A stretch of 42,063 nucleotides of DNA from Prevotellaceae bacterium. GTDB taxonomy: Bacteria; Bacteroidota; Bacteroidia; Bacteroidales; Bacteroidaceae. Below, one piece after another: positions 15,437-23,365 of this stretch. Both the position numbers and the translations under genes were made by a program. The notes beneath the pieces are model-generated. The model was not told where the DNA came from. It saw only the letters and a list, made by a program, of their open reading frames with translations, and made no database searches. Within the stretch, counting starts at the first letter, position 1, and each line of letters opens with the position of its first letter. The stretch lies in assembly GCA_029218445.1 (NCBI GenBank), contig JAQXRI010000139.1, forward strand, positions 1 to 42,063, in the 5' to 3' direction.

Positions 15437-17287
15437 TTATTTCTCAAGTATCTCCTTGAATTGTGCGGTGAGTTCTGAAACGATGAATGGCTGTCCCTTT
15501 ACTTCGTTGAACTGGTAAGGGGCGAAGTTGTCCACCTTTGAGCGTAGATAGGCGGCAAACTGTCCCAAGTTCTGTTCGGCCACAACCACTTTCTTGTACT
15601 TTGTGAGCACTTCGGCTGTGTTTTTTGGCAGAGGGTTGATGTATTTAAACTGCGCCAATGCTACCTTCTTGCCTTCCTTGCGCAGTTCGTCCATAGCTGA
15701 ATAGAGGTGGCCGTAGGTGCTTCCGAAGCCCACGATGAGCAGGTCGGCATCGTCCTTGTCGCCCTCTACTTCTACGTCGGGCACTGGAATGCGTGCAACC
15801 TTTTCGGCGCGCAGGTGGCACATCTCGTTGTGGTTTTCAGGCTCGGTGGATATTGCGCCTGTCTTTCCGTCCTTCTCCAGTCCGCCGAGAATGTGTGTGT
15901 AGCCTTCCTGTCCGGGAATTGCCCAATAGCGCACAAGCGACTCTGGGTCACGCTCGTAAGGAGTGTATTTGCCCTTCTGCTCCGGTGTGACGAAGTGAGG
16001 GTTGATGGCGTCGAGATTGGCAATGTTTGGCAGTTTCCATGCGGCCGAGCCGTTGGCGATGAATGCGTCGGTCAGCAGGATTACCGGAGTGAGGTGCTCG
16101 AGTGCTATCTTGGCTGCCTGGTAAGCAGCGTCGAAGCAGTCGGTAGGACTTGTGGCGGCTATCACCGGCATTGGGCTTTCGCCGTTGCGTCCGTAGAGAG
16201 CCTGCAGCAGGTCGGTCTGTTCGCTCTTTGTGGGGAGGCCTGTTGAAGGACCGCCACGCTGAACGTCGATGATTACCAGTGGCAGCTCGTCGATGACGGC
16301 AAGGTTGATGGCTTCCGACTTTAGGCAGATGCCGGGGCCGGAGGTTGATGTGGCGGCCAATGCTCCTGCAAACGATGCTCCTACTGCGCTGGCGCAGCCC
16401 GAAATCTCGTCTTCACACTGCACTGTAATCACTCCGCACGACTTGTGCTTCGACAGTTCGTGGAGTATGTCGGTGGCAGGGGTAATGGGGTAGGAGCCGA
16501 GGAACAGCTTCAGACCGGCCTTTTCGGCAGCGGCAATCAAGCCGTATGACGTGGCCTTGTTGCCGGTGATGTCCATGTAACGTCCCTTTTCCTTCGACGA
16601 CGACTCGATGCGGTAGGTGGCGGGAACGCTGGCGTGGGTGTTGTGGCCGTAGTCGTATCCTGCCTGCACCACCTTGATGTTGTTTTCGGCAATCTGTGGT
16701 TTCTTGGCGAATTTCTCGCGTAGGAAGTTCGACACGAGGTCAAGGTCGCGGTTGAACAGCCAGCACACGATGCCGAGAGCAAACATGTTGCGGCACTTCA
16801 GTATGGCCTTGTTGTCCATGCCGCTTTCGGCAAGACAGTCCTTAACCATCTGAGTGAGAGGACATGCCACTACGCGGTCGGGGTCGATGCCCATTTCGCC
16901 AAGATAATCGTCGCTCTTAAACTGTGCCTTCTCCAAGTCTTTTGGCCCGAAGCTGTCGGTGTCGATGATTATCGTTGCCTGTGGCTTGCTGTACCTGTAC
17001 TGTGTCTTGAGGGCGGCAGCGTTCATGGCCACCAGCACGTCGCACTTGTCACCAGGAGTATATACACGTCCGGCACCGATGTGAACCTGGAATCCCGACA
17101 CACCTGTAAGCGAGCCTTGCGGGGCGCGGATGTCGGCCGGATAGTCGGGGAACGTAGAAATGCCATTGCCTACGGTAGCCGATACCGTAGAGAAAATGTT
17201 TCCGGCCAACTGCATTCCGTCGCCGGAGTCACCAGAGAAGCGTACAACCACTTGGTCAAGCTCCTTTACTTCCAATTTTTCTGCCAT
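15437..17287 (-). CDS. korA: 2-oxoacid:ferredoxin oxidoreductase, fused gamma-alpha subunit
   Basis: The 616-residue protein joins a gamma domain (about residues 10-190, starting VVRFSGDSGDGMQLAGN and with DYPADIRAPQGSLTGVSGFQVHIG) to the pyrimidine-binding alpha domain (about 205-616, with GLKLFLGSYPITPATDILHEL and ECEDEISG-like CEDEISGCASAVGASFAGA). It pairs with KorB to reduce ferredoxin while making succinyl-CoA from 2-oxoglutarate, or the reverse carboxylation. This fusion order is standard in the Bacteroidetes. It is first in a two-gene operon driven by the promoter at 17370-17340. Confidence 0.93.
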   Translation of the reverse strand: MAEKLEVKELDQVVVRFSGDSGDGMQLAGNIFSTVSATVGNGISTFPDYPADIRAPQGSLTGVSGFQVHIGAGRVYTPGDKCDVLVAMNAAALKTQYRYSKPQATIIIDTDSFGPKDLEKAQFKSDDYLGEMGIDPDRVVACPLTQMVKDCLAESGMDNKAILKCRNMFALGIVCWLFNRDLDLVSNFLREKFAKKPQIAENNIKVVQAGYDYGHNTHASVPATYRIESSSKEKGRYMDITGNKATSYGLIAAAEKAGLKLFLGSYPITPATDILHELSKHKSCGVITVQCEDEISGCASAVGASFAGALAATSTSGPGICLKSEAINLAVIDELPLVIIDVQRGGPSTGLPTKSEQTDLLQALYGRNGESPMPVIAATSPTDCFDAAYQAAKIALEHLTPVILLTDAFIANGSAAWKLPNIANLDAINPHFVTPEQKGKYTPYERDPESLVRYWAIPGQEGYTHILGGLEKDGKTGAISTEPENHNEMCHLRAEKVARIPVPDVEVEGDKDDADLLIVGFGSTYGHLYSAMDELRKEGKKVALAQFKYINPLPKNTAEVLTKYKKVVVAEQNLGQFAAYLRSKVDNFAPYQFNEVKGQPFIVSELTAQFKEILEK

Positions 17288-17339
17288 AGCGTTTTGTTTA
17301 TTTTGTGAATATTTATTCCGTAAGTATGGAAATCGGGTG

Positions 17340-17370
17340 CAAATATATGAAGCTTTATTGAAATAACAAA
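17340..17370 (-). promoter_or_regulatory. korAB promoter
   Basis: TTTG (17370-17367), 19 bases, and TATATTTG (17347-17340) on the minus strand are an exact consensus match. The leader to the ATG at 17287 is about 45 bases. The rest of the 225-base gap between the GH43 gene and korA is AT-rich without other recognised features. Confidence 0.8.
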
Positions 17371-17512
17371 ATATTTTGCCTAAAATCTTTCTTAATTGAC
17401 AAATATTATTAAATTTTCTGTATTTGCTTGCATAATTATGGAATTTTAGGTAATATTATTGACACTTTGCAATCGTTTGCAGTCTGTTGCTTTGCATGGT
17501 GTATCGACGACA

Positions 17513-18484
17513 CTAAAGACTGGGCCAGCCGTCGTTGCTCCACTTTATGTTTTTCATTATTAATATCGAAGCTCCGCCGAGTCCTATGCTGTAGCCGTGG
17601 CACAGGAAAAGCTCCTTGCCGTTGATGTCGTAGGCCGAATTGTGTCCTGCTGCTTCAAATTCCTTCTTGTCGCCCTCAATGAACAGCGTGCCTCCGCCTT
17701 GCGCCATGTCTTTTCCGTTGCGGTCGAGATAGGGTCCTTCAATGGTTTTGCTTCTGCCTACCACCACTTTGTACGAGCTGTCCATGCCTTTGCAGCAATA
17801 GTCCCACGATACAAACAGGTAGTAGTAGCCGTTGTGCTTATATATAAAAGGTGCCTCCACGGGGTTCTCCTTTTCGCTTGGATAGCGGCGTGCTATTGTT
17901 CGCTGCAGCGAAGGGTCGGCAATGTGCATTGTCGTGTCGAGCGGCACTATCTGTATGCCGTCCCAGAACGAGCCGAACACAAGCCATGGCTCGCCTTTGT
18001 CGTCGATGGCAAAGTTGGAGTCGATGGCGTTCCAGTTGTCGCGTCCCTCGCGCGAGCACACTATAGGCCCCTCGTCGTTCCATATGCAGCCCGTTGTGAG
18101 GTCGCGTGTCGATAGCAGTCCTATGGCCGATGTGTTTTTGCCGAAGGTAGAGCAGCTGTAGGACAGCCACCATCGGTTTCTATACCTTATTATATCAGGA
18201 GCCCATACGTGGTCGCGGAATCCGGCCACCGAGTCGTGTGTCCATTTTGGTATTACGCTCATTGTTGGTTCGGCATGCACTGTCCATGTCTTCATGTCTT
18301 TCGACGTGGCGTGCTGTATGCCCCGTCCTGTGCTGAACACGTGGTATGTGTCGTGGCAGTATGCCATTACTGGATCGTGTACCATTAAGGTATCGGTCGT
18401 GAAATCGGCTTTAGGCAATTTGCGTTGCGCCGGCAATGCTGTTGCCATTGTCAGTGCAATTAGTACGGAAGTTAGTTTTTTCAT
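17513..18484 (-). CDS. Glycoside hydrolase family 43, endo-arabinanase-like
   Basis: The 323-residue secreted protein has a signal peptide (about 1-19, ending LPAQ) and a single five-bladed propeller catalytic domain. The three catalytic acids of GH43 can be placed: Asp37 in VHDPVM (general base), Asp155 in NAIDSNF (pKa modulator) and Glu210 in PVEAPF (general acid). Segments such as HVWAPDI, GSFWDGIQ and GGGTLF match arabinan endo-1,5-alpha-L-arabinosidases. It should cleave arabinan or related alpha-L-arabinosides in the periplasm or at the surface. It is not next to a SusC/SusD pair; 57 bases separate it from the upstream permease gene, so shared or separate transcription is uncertain. Confidence 0.88.
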   Translation of the reverse strand: MKKLTSVLIALTMATALPAQRKLPKADFTTDTLMVHDPVMAYCHDTYHVFSTGRGIQHATSKDMKTWTVHAEPTMSVIPKWTHDSVAGFRDHVWAPDIIRYRNRWWLSYSCSTFGKNTSAIGLLSTRDLTTGCIWNDEGPIVCSREGRDNWNAIDSNFAIDDKGEPWLVFGSFWDGIQIVPLDTTMHIADPSLQRTIARRYPSEKENPVEAPFIYKHNGYYYLFVSWDYCCKGMDSSYKVVVGRSKTIEGPYLDRNGKDMAQGGGTLFIEGDKKEFEAAGHNSAYDINGKELFLCHGYSIGLGGASILIMKNIKWSNDGWPSL

Positions 18485-18541
18485 TGTGGTTTTATGTTAT
18501 AGTTAGTTTGCCGAAGTTGTAGGTATAGTGCCGTAGCGTTG

Positions 18542-19768
18542 TCAGAGCAGCCGCTTGGCAAAATATCTCACGGGATACCATACCGCGGCGTAGCCCACGG
18601 CTACTACCGTGATGAATATGAGTATGATGTCGGTGGGATGCACGCTCACTGGATAGCTGTCTATGATGAACGAGCCGCTGGAGCGTCCGAGTCCCACGAT
18701 GCCCCATGTTTGTTGCATCCAGCACAGAAGCAGTCCTATTGCGATGCCAGCCACTGCTCCTATGGTAGATATCATTCGTCCTTCAAACAGGAAGATGCGC
18801 ACAATCTGCTTGTCGCTTGCACCCAGGTTGCGCAGTGTTGCCACGTCGTCGCGCTTGTCGATTATCAGCATTGAAATGCTTCCGATGATGTTGAAGCAAG
18901 CCACCACGAGTATAAAAGTGAGGAAAATGTAGGCTATAAGTTTCTCCACCTTCATTATCTTGAAGGTGTCGGCCTGCTGCTCGTAGCGGTCGTGAACGTA
19001 GAATCGTCCTTCACCAATCTTCTGCATCTTCTGCTTCACGGCGTCGAAGTCGCTTCCTGGCTTCAGGCGCAGCTCCACGGCCGACACCATGCCCTGCTGT
19101 GCAAACAGGTTGCGTGCGAATGAGATGCTTGTAAGTATGTAGTTCTTGTCGTATTTCCCCTGCTTCACGCAGAAGAGTACACCTGGCGAGAACAGCTCGT
19201 CGGCCACGAAGCCTTCTTCGGGGTTGGCCATGTTGAGTTGTCCCTCGCGCTTGGGGGCGTATATTTGCAGCCCGTTTTTGAATGTATAGCCCATGCCGAG
19301 TCGTTCGGCAAGTCGTATGCCAACTATGCCGTAGTTCATGTCGGCGGCGTGTAGGCAGTATTCACCGTCGCCGATGAGTATTTCCCTTATGTGAGTGAGG
19401 CTGTCGAAGTTGTCTTCCACTCCCTTTATCTTCACCATGGCCTGTCTTCCGTCGTAGGCCGCCAGCGCCATGTCCTCCACCGTTTGCGTAGCCACCTCCA
19501 CTTCGGGCAGTCGGCATATCTGCTGCAGCACGGGGTCGTCGGCGGCTATTGTCTTGCCGCTGACGGGCGATACCTTCAGCTGCGGGTCGAACGTGGTGAA
19601 GAACGAAGCCACGAGGTCGTGGAATCCGTTGAACACGCTCAACGTCACCACGAGGGCCATTGTTGCAATGGCTACTCCCACTGCACTTATGGCACTTATG
19701 ATGTTGATGGCATGTGTACTCTTTTTCGAGAAGAGGTATCTGCGCGCTATGAAAAACGGGAAGTTCAA
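18542..19768 (-). CDS. LolC/LolE-type ABC transporter permease (FtsX family)
   Basis: The 408-residue inner-membrane protein has the layout of lipoprotein-releasing permeases: one helix near the N-terminus (about 20-48), a large periplasmic MacB-like domain (about 50-265), and three C-terminal helices (about 274-300, 325-350 and 375-400). The start MNFPFFIARRYLFSKK is a common Bacteroidales form. The initiation codon is TTG at 19768; no in-frame ATG lies between it and the upstream stop. It should work with an ATPase such as LolD to move lipoproteins toward the outer membrane, but no ATPase gene is nearby. It follows rbfA by 33 bases. Confidence 0.88.
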   Translation of the reverse strand: MNFPFFIARRYLFSKKSTHAINIISAISAVGVAIATMALVVTLSVFNGFHDLVASFFTTFDPQLKVSPVSGKTIAADDPVLQQICRLPEVEVATQTVEDMALAAYDGRQAMVKIKGVEDNFDSLTHIREILIGDGEYCLHAADMNYGIVGIRLAERLGMGYTFKNGLQIYAPKREGQLNMANPEEGFVADELFSPGVLFCVKQGKYDKNYILTSISFARNLFAQQGMVSAVELRLKPGSDFDAVKQKMQKIGEGRFYVHDRYEQQADTFKIMKVEKLIAYIFLTFILVVACFNIIGSISMLIIDKRDDVATLRNLGASDKQIVRIFLFEGRMISTIGAVAGIAIGLLLCWMQQTWGIVGLGRSSGSFIIDSYPVSVHPTDIILIFITVVAVGYAAVWYPVRYFAKRLL

Positions 19769-19801
19769 CTTTCTTAGTTTTGAATTAAGTGTTTCTTATT
19801 C

Positions 19802-20137
19802 TTAATTCTTCAGCAGCTCGTCGATGCGGTCGATGTAGTCGAGCGAGTCGTCAATGAAGAAACGCAGTTCAGGTATGATTCTCAGCTGGTGTCTTACCCT
19901 TGTGCCGAGTTCATATCTGATGGTTTTGTCGTTGGCGTTGATGTTTTTTAGTATCTCCTCGCCCTTTTCGCTTGGGAAGACGCTCAAATAGGCAGTGCAG
20001 ACGCTGAGGTCGGGAGAAATCTTGGCGCGCGTCACCGACACCATCACTCCGCGCATTGCCCTTGTCTGCTGCTGGAAAATGATGCTCAGCTCCTTTTGGA
20101 GCAGGCGTGCTATTTTGTTCTGTCTTGTTTCTTGCAT
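19802..20137 (-). CDS. rbfA: 30S ribosome-binding factor RbfA
   Basis: This 111-residue protein has the KH-like fold of RbfA: RQNKIARLLQKELSIIFQQ, then VSVTRAKISPDLSVCTAYLSVF, and a C-terminal RHQLRIIPELRFFIDDSLDYIDRIDELL. It binds the 30S subunit near the 5' helix of 16S rRNA during late maturation and cold adaptation. The usual length is 110-130 residues. It lies 28 bases after the DUF3467 gene and 33 before the permease gene, so the three probably share a transcript, an order common in Bacteroidales. Confidence 0.94.
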   Translation of the reverse strand: MQETRQNKIARLLQKELSIIFQQQTRAMRGVMVSVTRAKISPDLSVCTAYLSVFPSEKGEEILKNINANDKTIRYELGTRVRHQLRIIPELRFFIDDSLDYIDRIDELLKN

Positions 20138-20165
20138 GATGTGGATATGTCGTTATGTGTGTCCG

Positions 20166-20477
20166 TTACGCCTCGCCGGTGGGAAATGGGGCCACGGTGC
20201 GCGGTTCCTGGTTTGGAATCTTTATAGGTCCGTATTCGCGCTCATACCTTACGATGTTTTCCTGCAGTGCGGCCAGCAGGCGCTTGGCGTGCTCCGGAGC
20301 CAGTATGACGCGGCTCTTCACCTGAGCCTTGGGCACACCGGGCAATACACGTGCGAAGTCAACGACGAAGTCGCTGCTTGAATGTGTTATGATGGCGAAG
20401 TTGGCATATTCTCCTTGTGCTACGTTTGCGGGCAGGTCAATCTGGAACTTGCTGTTGTTTTCGTTGTTGTCGTTCAT
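20166..20477 (-). CDS. DUF3467 family protein
   Basis: The 103-residue soluble protein matches DUF3467: an acidic Asn-rich start (MNDNNENN), then IDLPANVAQGEYANFAIITHSSSDFVVDFARVLPG and KAQVKSRVILAPEHAKRLLAALQENI, which are the family's conserved beta strands and helix. It is widespread in Bacteroidetes. The function is unknown. It is first in the unit with rbfA and the permease, behind the promoter at 20539-20508. Confidence 0.9.
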   Translation of the reverse strand: MNDNNENNSKFQIDLPANVAQGEYANFAIITHSSSDFVVDFARVLPGVPKAQVKSRVILAPEHAKRLLAALQENIVRYEREYGPIKIPNQEPRTVAPFPTGEA

Positions 20478-20507
20478 TGTTTTTTTGTTTTTTTAGTGAT
20501 ATTGGTG

Positions 20508-20539
20508 CAAAGGTAGCACAATTTTTTTATTCGGCGAAA
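20508..20539 (-). promoter_or_regulatory. Promoter of DUF3467-rbfA unit
   Basis: On the minus strand TACCTTTG (20515-20508) is an exact -7 element; TTTC at 20539-20536, 20 bases upstream, is a near match to the -33 element. The 341-base gap up to iorA thus carries two divergent promoters; the 190 bases between them hold nothing else I can identify. Confidence 0.65.
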
Positions 20540-20728
20540 GAAAAGTGGATATTTTTTTCGCTCTCATGCTTCAAGCCCTCTACTTCTTCATTTTCCTACA
20601 CCCCTCGTCGTGTGGTCAGCTGTGCCTGTTTTTATGTCATTCTTCGATGCAAATGGCACAAAAACACCTGTTTTTCGACTAAAAAGCTCTCATTTTACAG
20701 TTTAAAGTGCAAAAAAAGTAAATTATAG

Positions 20729-20758
20729 TTGGAGATACAAGAAAAAAATGTAACTTTG
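20729..20758 (+). promoter_or_regulatory. Promoter of the iorAB / arylacetate cluster
   Basis: TTG (20729-20731), 19 bases and TAACTTTG (20751-20758) match the consensus. Transcription should begin near 20765, leaving a leader of about 54 bases before ATG 20819. It also shows that the TTG at 20729 is not a start codon even though the frame is open there. Confidence 0.75.
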
Positions 20759-20818
20759 CAGACAAATGACAACCATACGAATCAACGATCGAACAACTAT
20801 AACGTAAAAACATTCATT

Positions 20819-22441
20819 ATGGAAAAGAAACTTCTTCTTGGTGATGAAGCAATAGCCCTTGGTGCCATACATGCCGGACTCAGTGGCGTGTATGCCTATC
20901 CCGGCACTCCATCAACAGAGATTACAGAGTTTATTCAGAACAATCCATTGGCAAAGGAGCGTGGAGTACATTCACGCTGGTGTACCAACGAGAAGACCGC
21001 CATGGAAGCTGCGCTTGGCATGTCGTATGCCGGCAAGCGAGCCTTAGTATGCATGAAACACGTAGGTATGAACGTATGCGCCGACGCGTTCGTCAACAGC
21101 GCCATCACCGGCGTTCAGGGAGGCCTTGTAGTGCTTGCCGCCGATGACCCGTCGATGCACTCAAGCCAAAACGAGCAGGATTCGCGCTTCTATGGCAAGT
21201 TTGCCCTTATTCCTGTGTTTGAGCCTTCCAACCAGCAGGAAGCCTACGACATGATGAGTGTTGCCTTCGACTATTCTGAGGCCATCAAGGAGCCGGTGCT
21301 GCTGCGCGTGGTTACTCGTCTGGCACATTCGCGTGCCGGTGTGGTGGTAAGGGAGCCTCGCCAGGAGAATGGTATCAACATCTCTACCGATGCATGGGTT
21401 CTGCTGCCGGCAATAGCGCGAAAGAAGTACGACGCCCTCATCAAAAAGCAGGACGACATGCTCATGGCAAGCAACAAGTCGGAGTTCAACAAGAGCGAAT
21501 ATTCCGACTACGACAATAAGGACGAAAAGACGGGCATCGTTGCCTGCGGCATTGGCTACAACTATGTCAAGGAAGCCATAGCACAACTGCCTGCCGAGAA
21601 GCAGGCCCTATATAATATAGAAAAGGTGTCGCAGTATCCGCTGCCCGAACAGCGCATACAGATGCTGGCACGCGAAAGCTCAAAGCTGCTCATTGTGGAA
21701 GACGGACAGCCTGTGGTGGAAGAGGCCGTAAGGGGAATACTCGGCACCGGCTACACCGTAACGGGACGCCTCACGGGAGCACTGCCACGCACCGGCGAGC
21801 TGACACCCGACTGCGTTGCCGCCGCCATTGGCGTTGAGCTGCCCGAGCCCCTCGCTTCTGCCAAGCACCTCGCCCCACGTCCGCCACAGCTGTGCCAGGG
21901 CTGCGGGCACCGCGACGTTTACGCCGCACTCAACAAGGTAGCCGAGGAATATCCCGACCATCGCATCTTCGGCGACATCGGCTGCTACACGCTGGGCGCA
22001 TTGCCACCTTACAAGGCACTGTCGAGCTGTGTTGATATGGGAGCCTCGATAACCATGGCCAAGGGCGCAGCCGATGCGGGAGTATTCCCTGCCATAGCCG
22101 TCATTGGCGACTCTACCTTCACCCACTCGGGCATGACAGGACTGCTCGACGCCGTCAACGACAAGTCGAACATCACCGTCATCATCTCCGACAACCTCAC
22201 CACTGGCATGACAGGCGGCCAGGACTCGGCCGGAACAAACAAGTTTGAGGCCATCTGCCTCGGACTTGGCGTAGAGCCTGAGCACGTTCGCGTGGTGGTG
22301 CCACTGCCAAAGAACATGGACGAGATTACACGCACCATAAAGGAAGAGATAGAGTACAACGGAGTATCGGTAATCATTCCGCGCCGCGAGTGCATACAAA
22401 CGGCGGCAAGGCATGCGAGGGAAAGGAAAGCGAAAGGATAA
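20819..22441 (+). CDS. iorA: Indolepyruvate ferredoxin oxidoreductase, alpha subunit (no ferredoxin domain)
   Basis: From ATG 20819 the 540-residue product begins MEKKLLLGDEAIALGAIHAG, the normal IorA start; the 30 codons upstream lie inside the promoter and leader. The N-terminal half is the pyrimidine-binding domain (VYAYPGTPSTEITEFIQ), and the C-terminal half holds the thiamine diphosphate site (CQGCGHRDVYAALNK, GDIGCYTLGALPPY, IGDSTFTHSGMTGL, and DNLTTGMTGGQDS). The enzyme oxidises indolepyruvate and related arylpyruvates to arylacetyl-CoA, or the reverse. Canonical IorA proteins are over 600 residues and end with two 4Fe-4S motifs; this protein stops at RERKAKG directly after the catalytic domain. 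An insertion rich in Ser, Asn, Lys and Asp sits near residue 220. It is followed by iorB after 17 bases. Confidence 0.93.
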   Translation: MEKKLLLGDEAIALGAIHAGLSGVYAYPGTPSTEITEFIQNNPLAKERGVHSRWCTNEKTAMEAALGMSYAGKRALVCMKHVGMNVCADAFVNSAITGVQGGLVVLAADDPSMHSSQNEQDSRFYGKFALIPVFEPSNQQEAYDMMSVAFDYSEAIKEPVLLRVVTRLAHSRAGVVVREPRQENGINISTDAWVLLPAIARKKYDALIKKQDDMLMASNKSEFNKSEYSDYDNKDEKTGIVACGIGYNYVKEAIAQLPAEKQALYNIEKVSQYPLPEQRIQMLARESSKLLIVEDGQPVVEEAVRGILGTGYTVTGRLTGALPRTGELTPDCVAAAIGVELPEPLASAKHLAPRPPQLCQGCGHRDVYAALNKVAEEYPDHRIFGDIGCYTLGALPPYKALSSCVDMGASITMAKGAADAGVFPAIAVIGDSTFTHSGMTGLLDAVNDKSNITVIISDNLTTGMTGGQDSAGTNKFEAICLGLGVEPEHVRVVVPLPKNMDEITRTIKEEIEYNGVSVIIPRRECIQTAARHARERKAKG

Positions 22442-22458
22442 CTTCTAAAAAAAGACTT

Positions 22459-23031
22459 ATGAAAAAAGACATAATACTTTGCGGTGTAGGAGGACAAGGC
22501 ATCCTCTCCATCGCCACCATCATAGGCGAAGCCGCCACACATGCAGGCATCAACCTCAAGCAGGCTGAGGTGCATGGCATGAGCCAGCGCGGAGGCGACG
22601 TACAGTCAAATCTGCGACTCTCTACCGACGTTATCTACAGCGACCTTATACAAAAGGGTGGAGCCGACATCATCATCTCCATGGAGCCAATGGAGGCATT
22701 GAGATACCTGCCTTACCTGTCGAAGGACGGCGTGATTGTTACAAGCAACAAGCCTTTCGTCAACATCCCCAACTATCCCGAGGAGAAAGACCTCTTCGAC
22801 GAGCTCAACGCTTTGCCCAACAAGGTGGTGATGCTCAACATCGAGGATGCGGCAAAAGAGGCCGGCTCAGCCCGTTCGGCCAACGTCGTGCTTCTTGGCA
22901 TGGCGGCAAAATACATCGAGATAGTATCGTCCGACGCTCTACGCAATGCCGTAGCCACAATCTTTGCCCGCAAGGGAGAATCTGTGGTTGAAGCCAACCT
23001 GAAGGCGTTTGACTTAGGAGCGAGTAATTAA
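22459..23031 (+). CDS. iorB: Indolepyruvate ferredoxin oxidoreductase, beta subunit
   Basis: The ATG at 22459 starts MKKDIILCGVGGQGILS, the conserved N-terminus of the gamma-type domain of IorB; an ATG at 22390 would overlap iorA by 50 bases and add residues unlike the family. The 190-residue product has QAEVHGMSQRGGDVQSNLRLS and ISMEPMEALRYLPYLS, both characteristic. It forms the heterodimer or heterotetramer with IorA that converts arylpyruvates and CoA to arylacetyl-CoA with ferredoxin as electron carrier. Confidence 0.95.
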   Translation: MKKDIILCGVGGQGILSIATIIGEAATHAGINLKQAEVHGMSQRGGDVQSNLRLSTDVIYSDLIQKGGADIIISMEPMEALRYLPYLSKDGVIVTSNKPFVNIPNYPEEKDLFDELNALPNKVVMLNIEDAAKEAGSARSANVVLLGMAAKYIEIVSSDALRNAVATIFARKGESVVEANLKAFDLGASN

Positions 23032-23040
23032 ATGAGGAGA

Positions 23041-23349
23041 GAGGGGAGAGGTGTTTTTTTAGAGGTGAGAAGTGAGAGATTACTGCACTGCGCAGCTTAC
23101 TGGGGGTGTGGGCGTCCCGCCCGCACCTCGCCTAAAGTCAAGCGCGATTTAAGCGCGCTTGACTTTAAAAAAATAAAGAAACGAAGTTCGACGAAGTCAA
23201 TTAAAAATTAAAGTTCATTGAGGGTGATGGTAGGAGTTGATGGATTGGCAAACTACCTCGAAAGTATTCTCTTACCTCTCACCCCTCACCCCTCACCTCT
23301 CACCTCTTACCTCTAAAAAACACCTCTCACCTCTTACCCCTCACCTCTA
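23041..23349. repeat. Composite intergenic repeat between iorB and the first ligase gene
   Basis: The 334-base gap is made of repeats. A purine-rich block near 23046-23078 (GAGAGGTGTTTTTTTAGAGG and on) has an inverted pyrimidine-rich counterpart at about 23297-23328. Between them lie a hairpin GTGTGGGCG/CGCCCGCAC (23106-23126), a perfect 14-bp stem with a 7-base loop (23133-23146 with 23154-23167) and an AT-rich spacer. From 23269 to 23349 a degenerate tandem array of CACCTCT-like units runs up to the start of the ligase gene. A similar combination precedes the second ligase gene. Confidence 0.75.
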
Positions 23350-23365
23350 AAAACAACATAACACT

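Noticed and set aside
20729..20818. Extended start of iorA at TTG 20729
   Set aside because: The TTG is the -33 element of a consensus promoter and the start of transcription lies downstream of it; the conserved IorA N-terminus begins at ATG 20819.
22390..22458. Extended start of iorB at ATG 22390
   Set aside because: It would overlap iorA by 50 bases and add residues absent from the family; the conserved glycine-rich start follows ATG 22459.
23269..23349. Tandem CACCTCT-like array considered as a CRISPR array
   Set aside because: Units are only about 7-8 bases, degenerate and without spacers; no cas genes are present.
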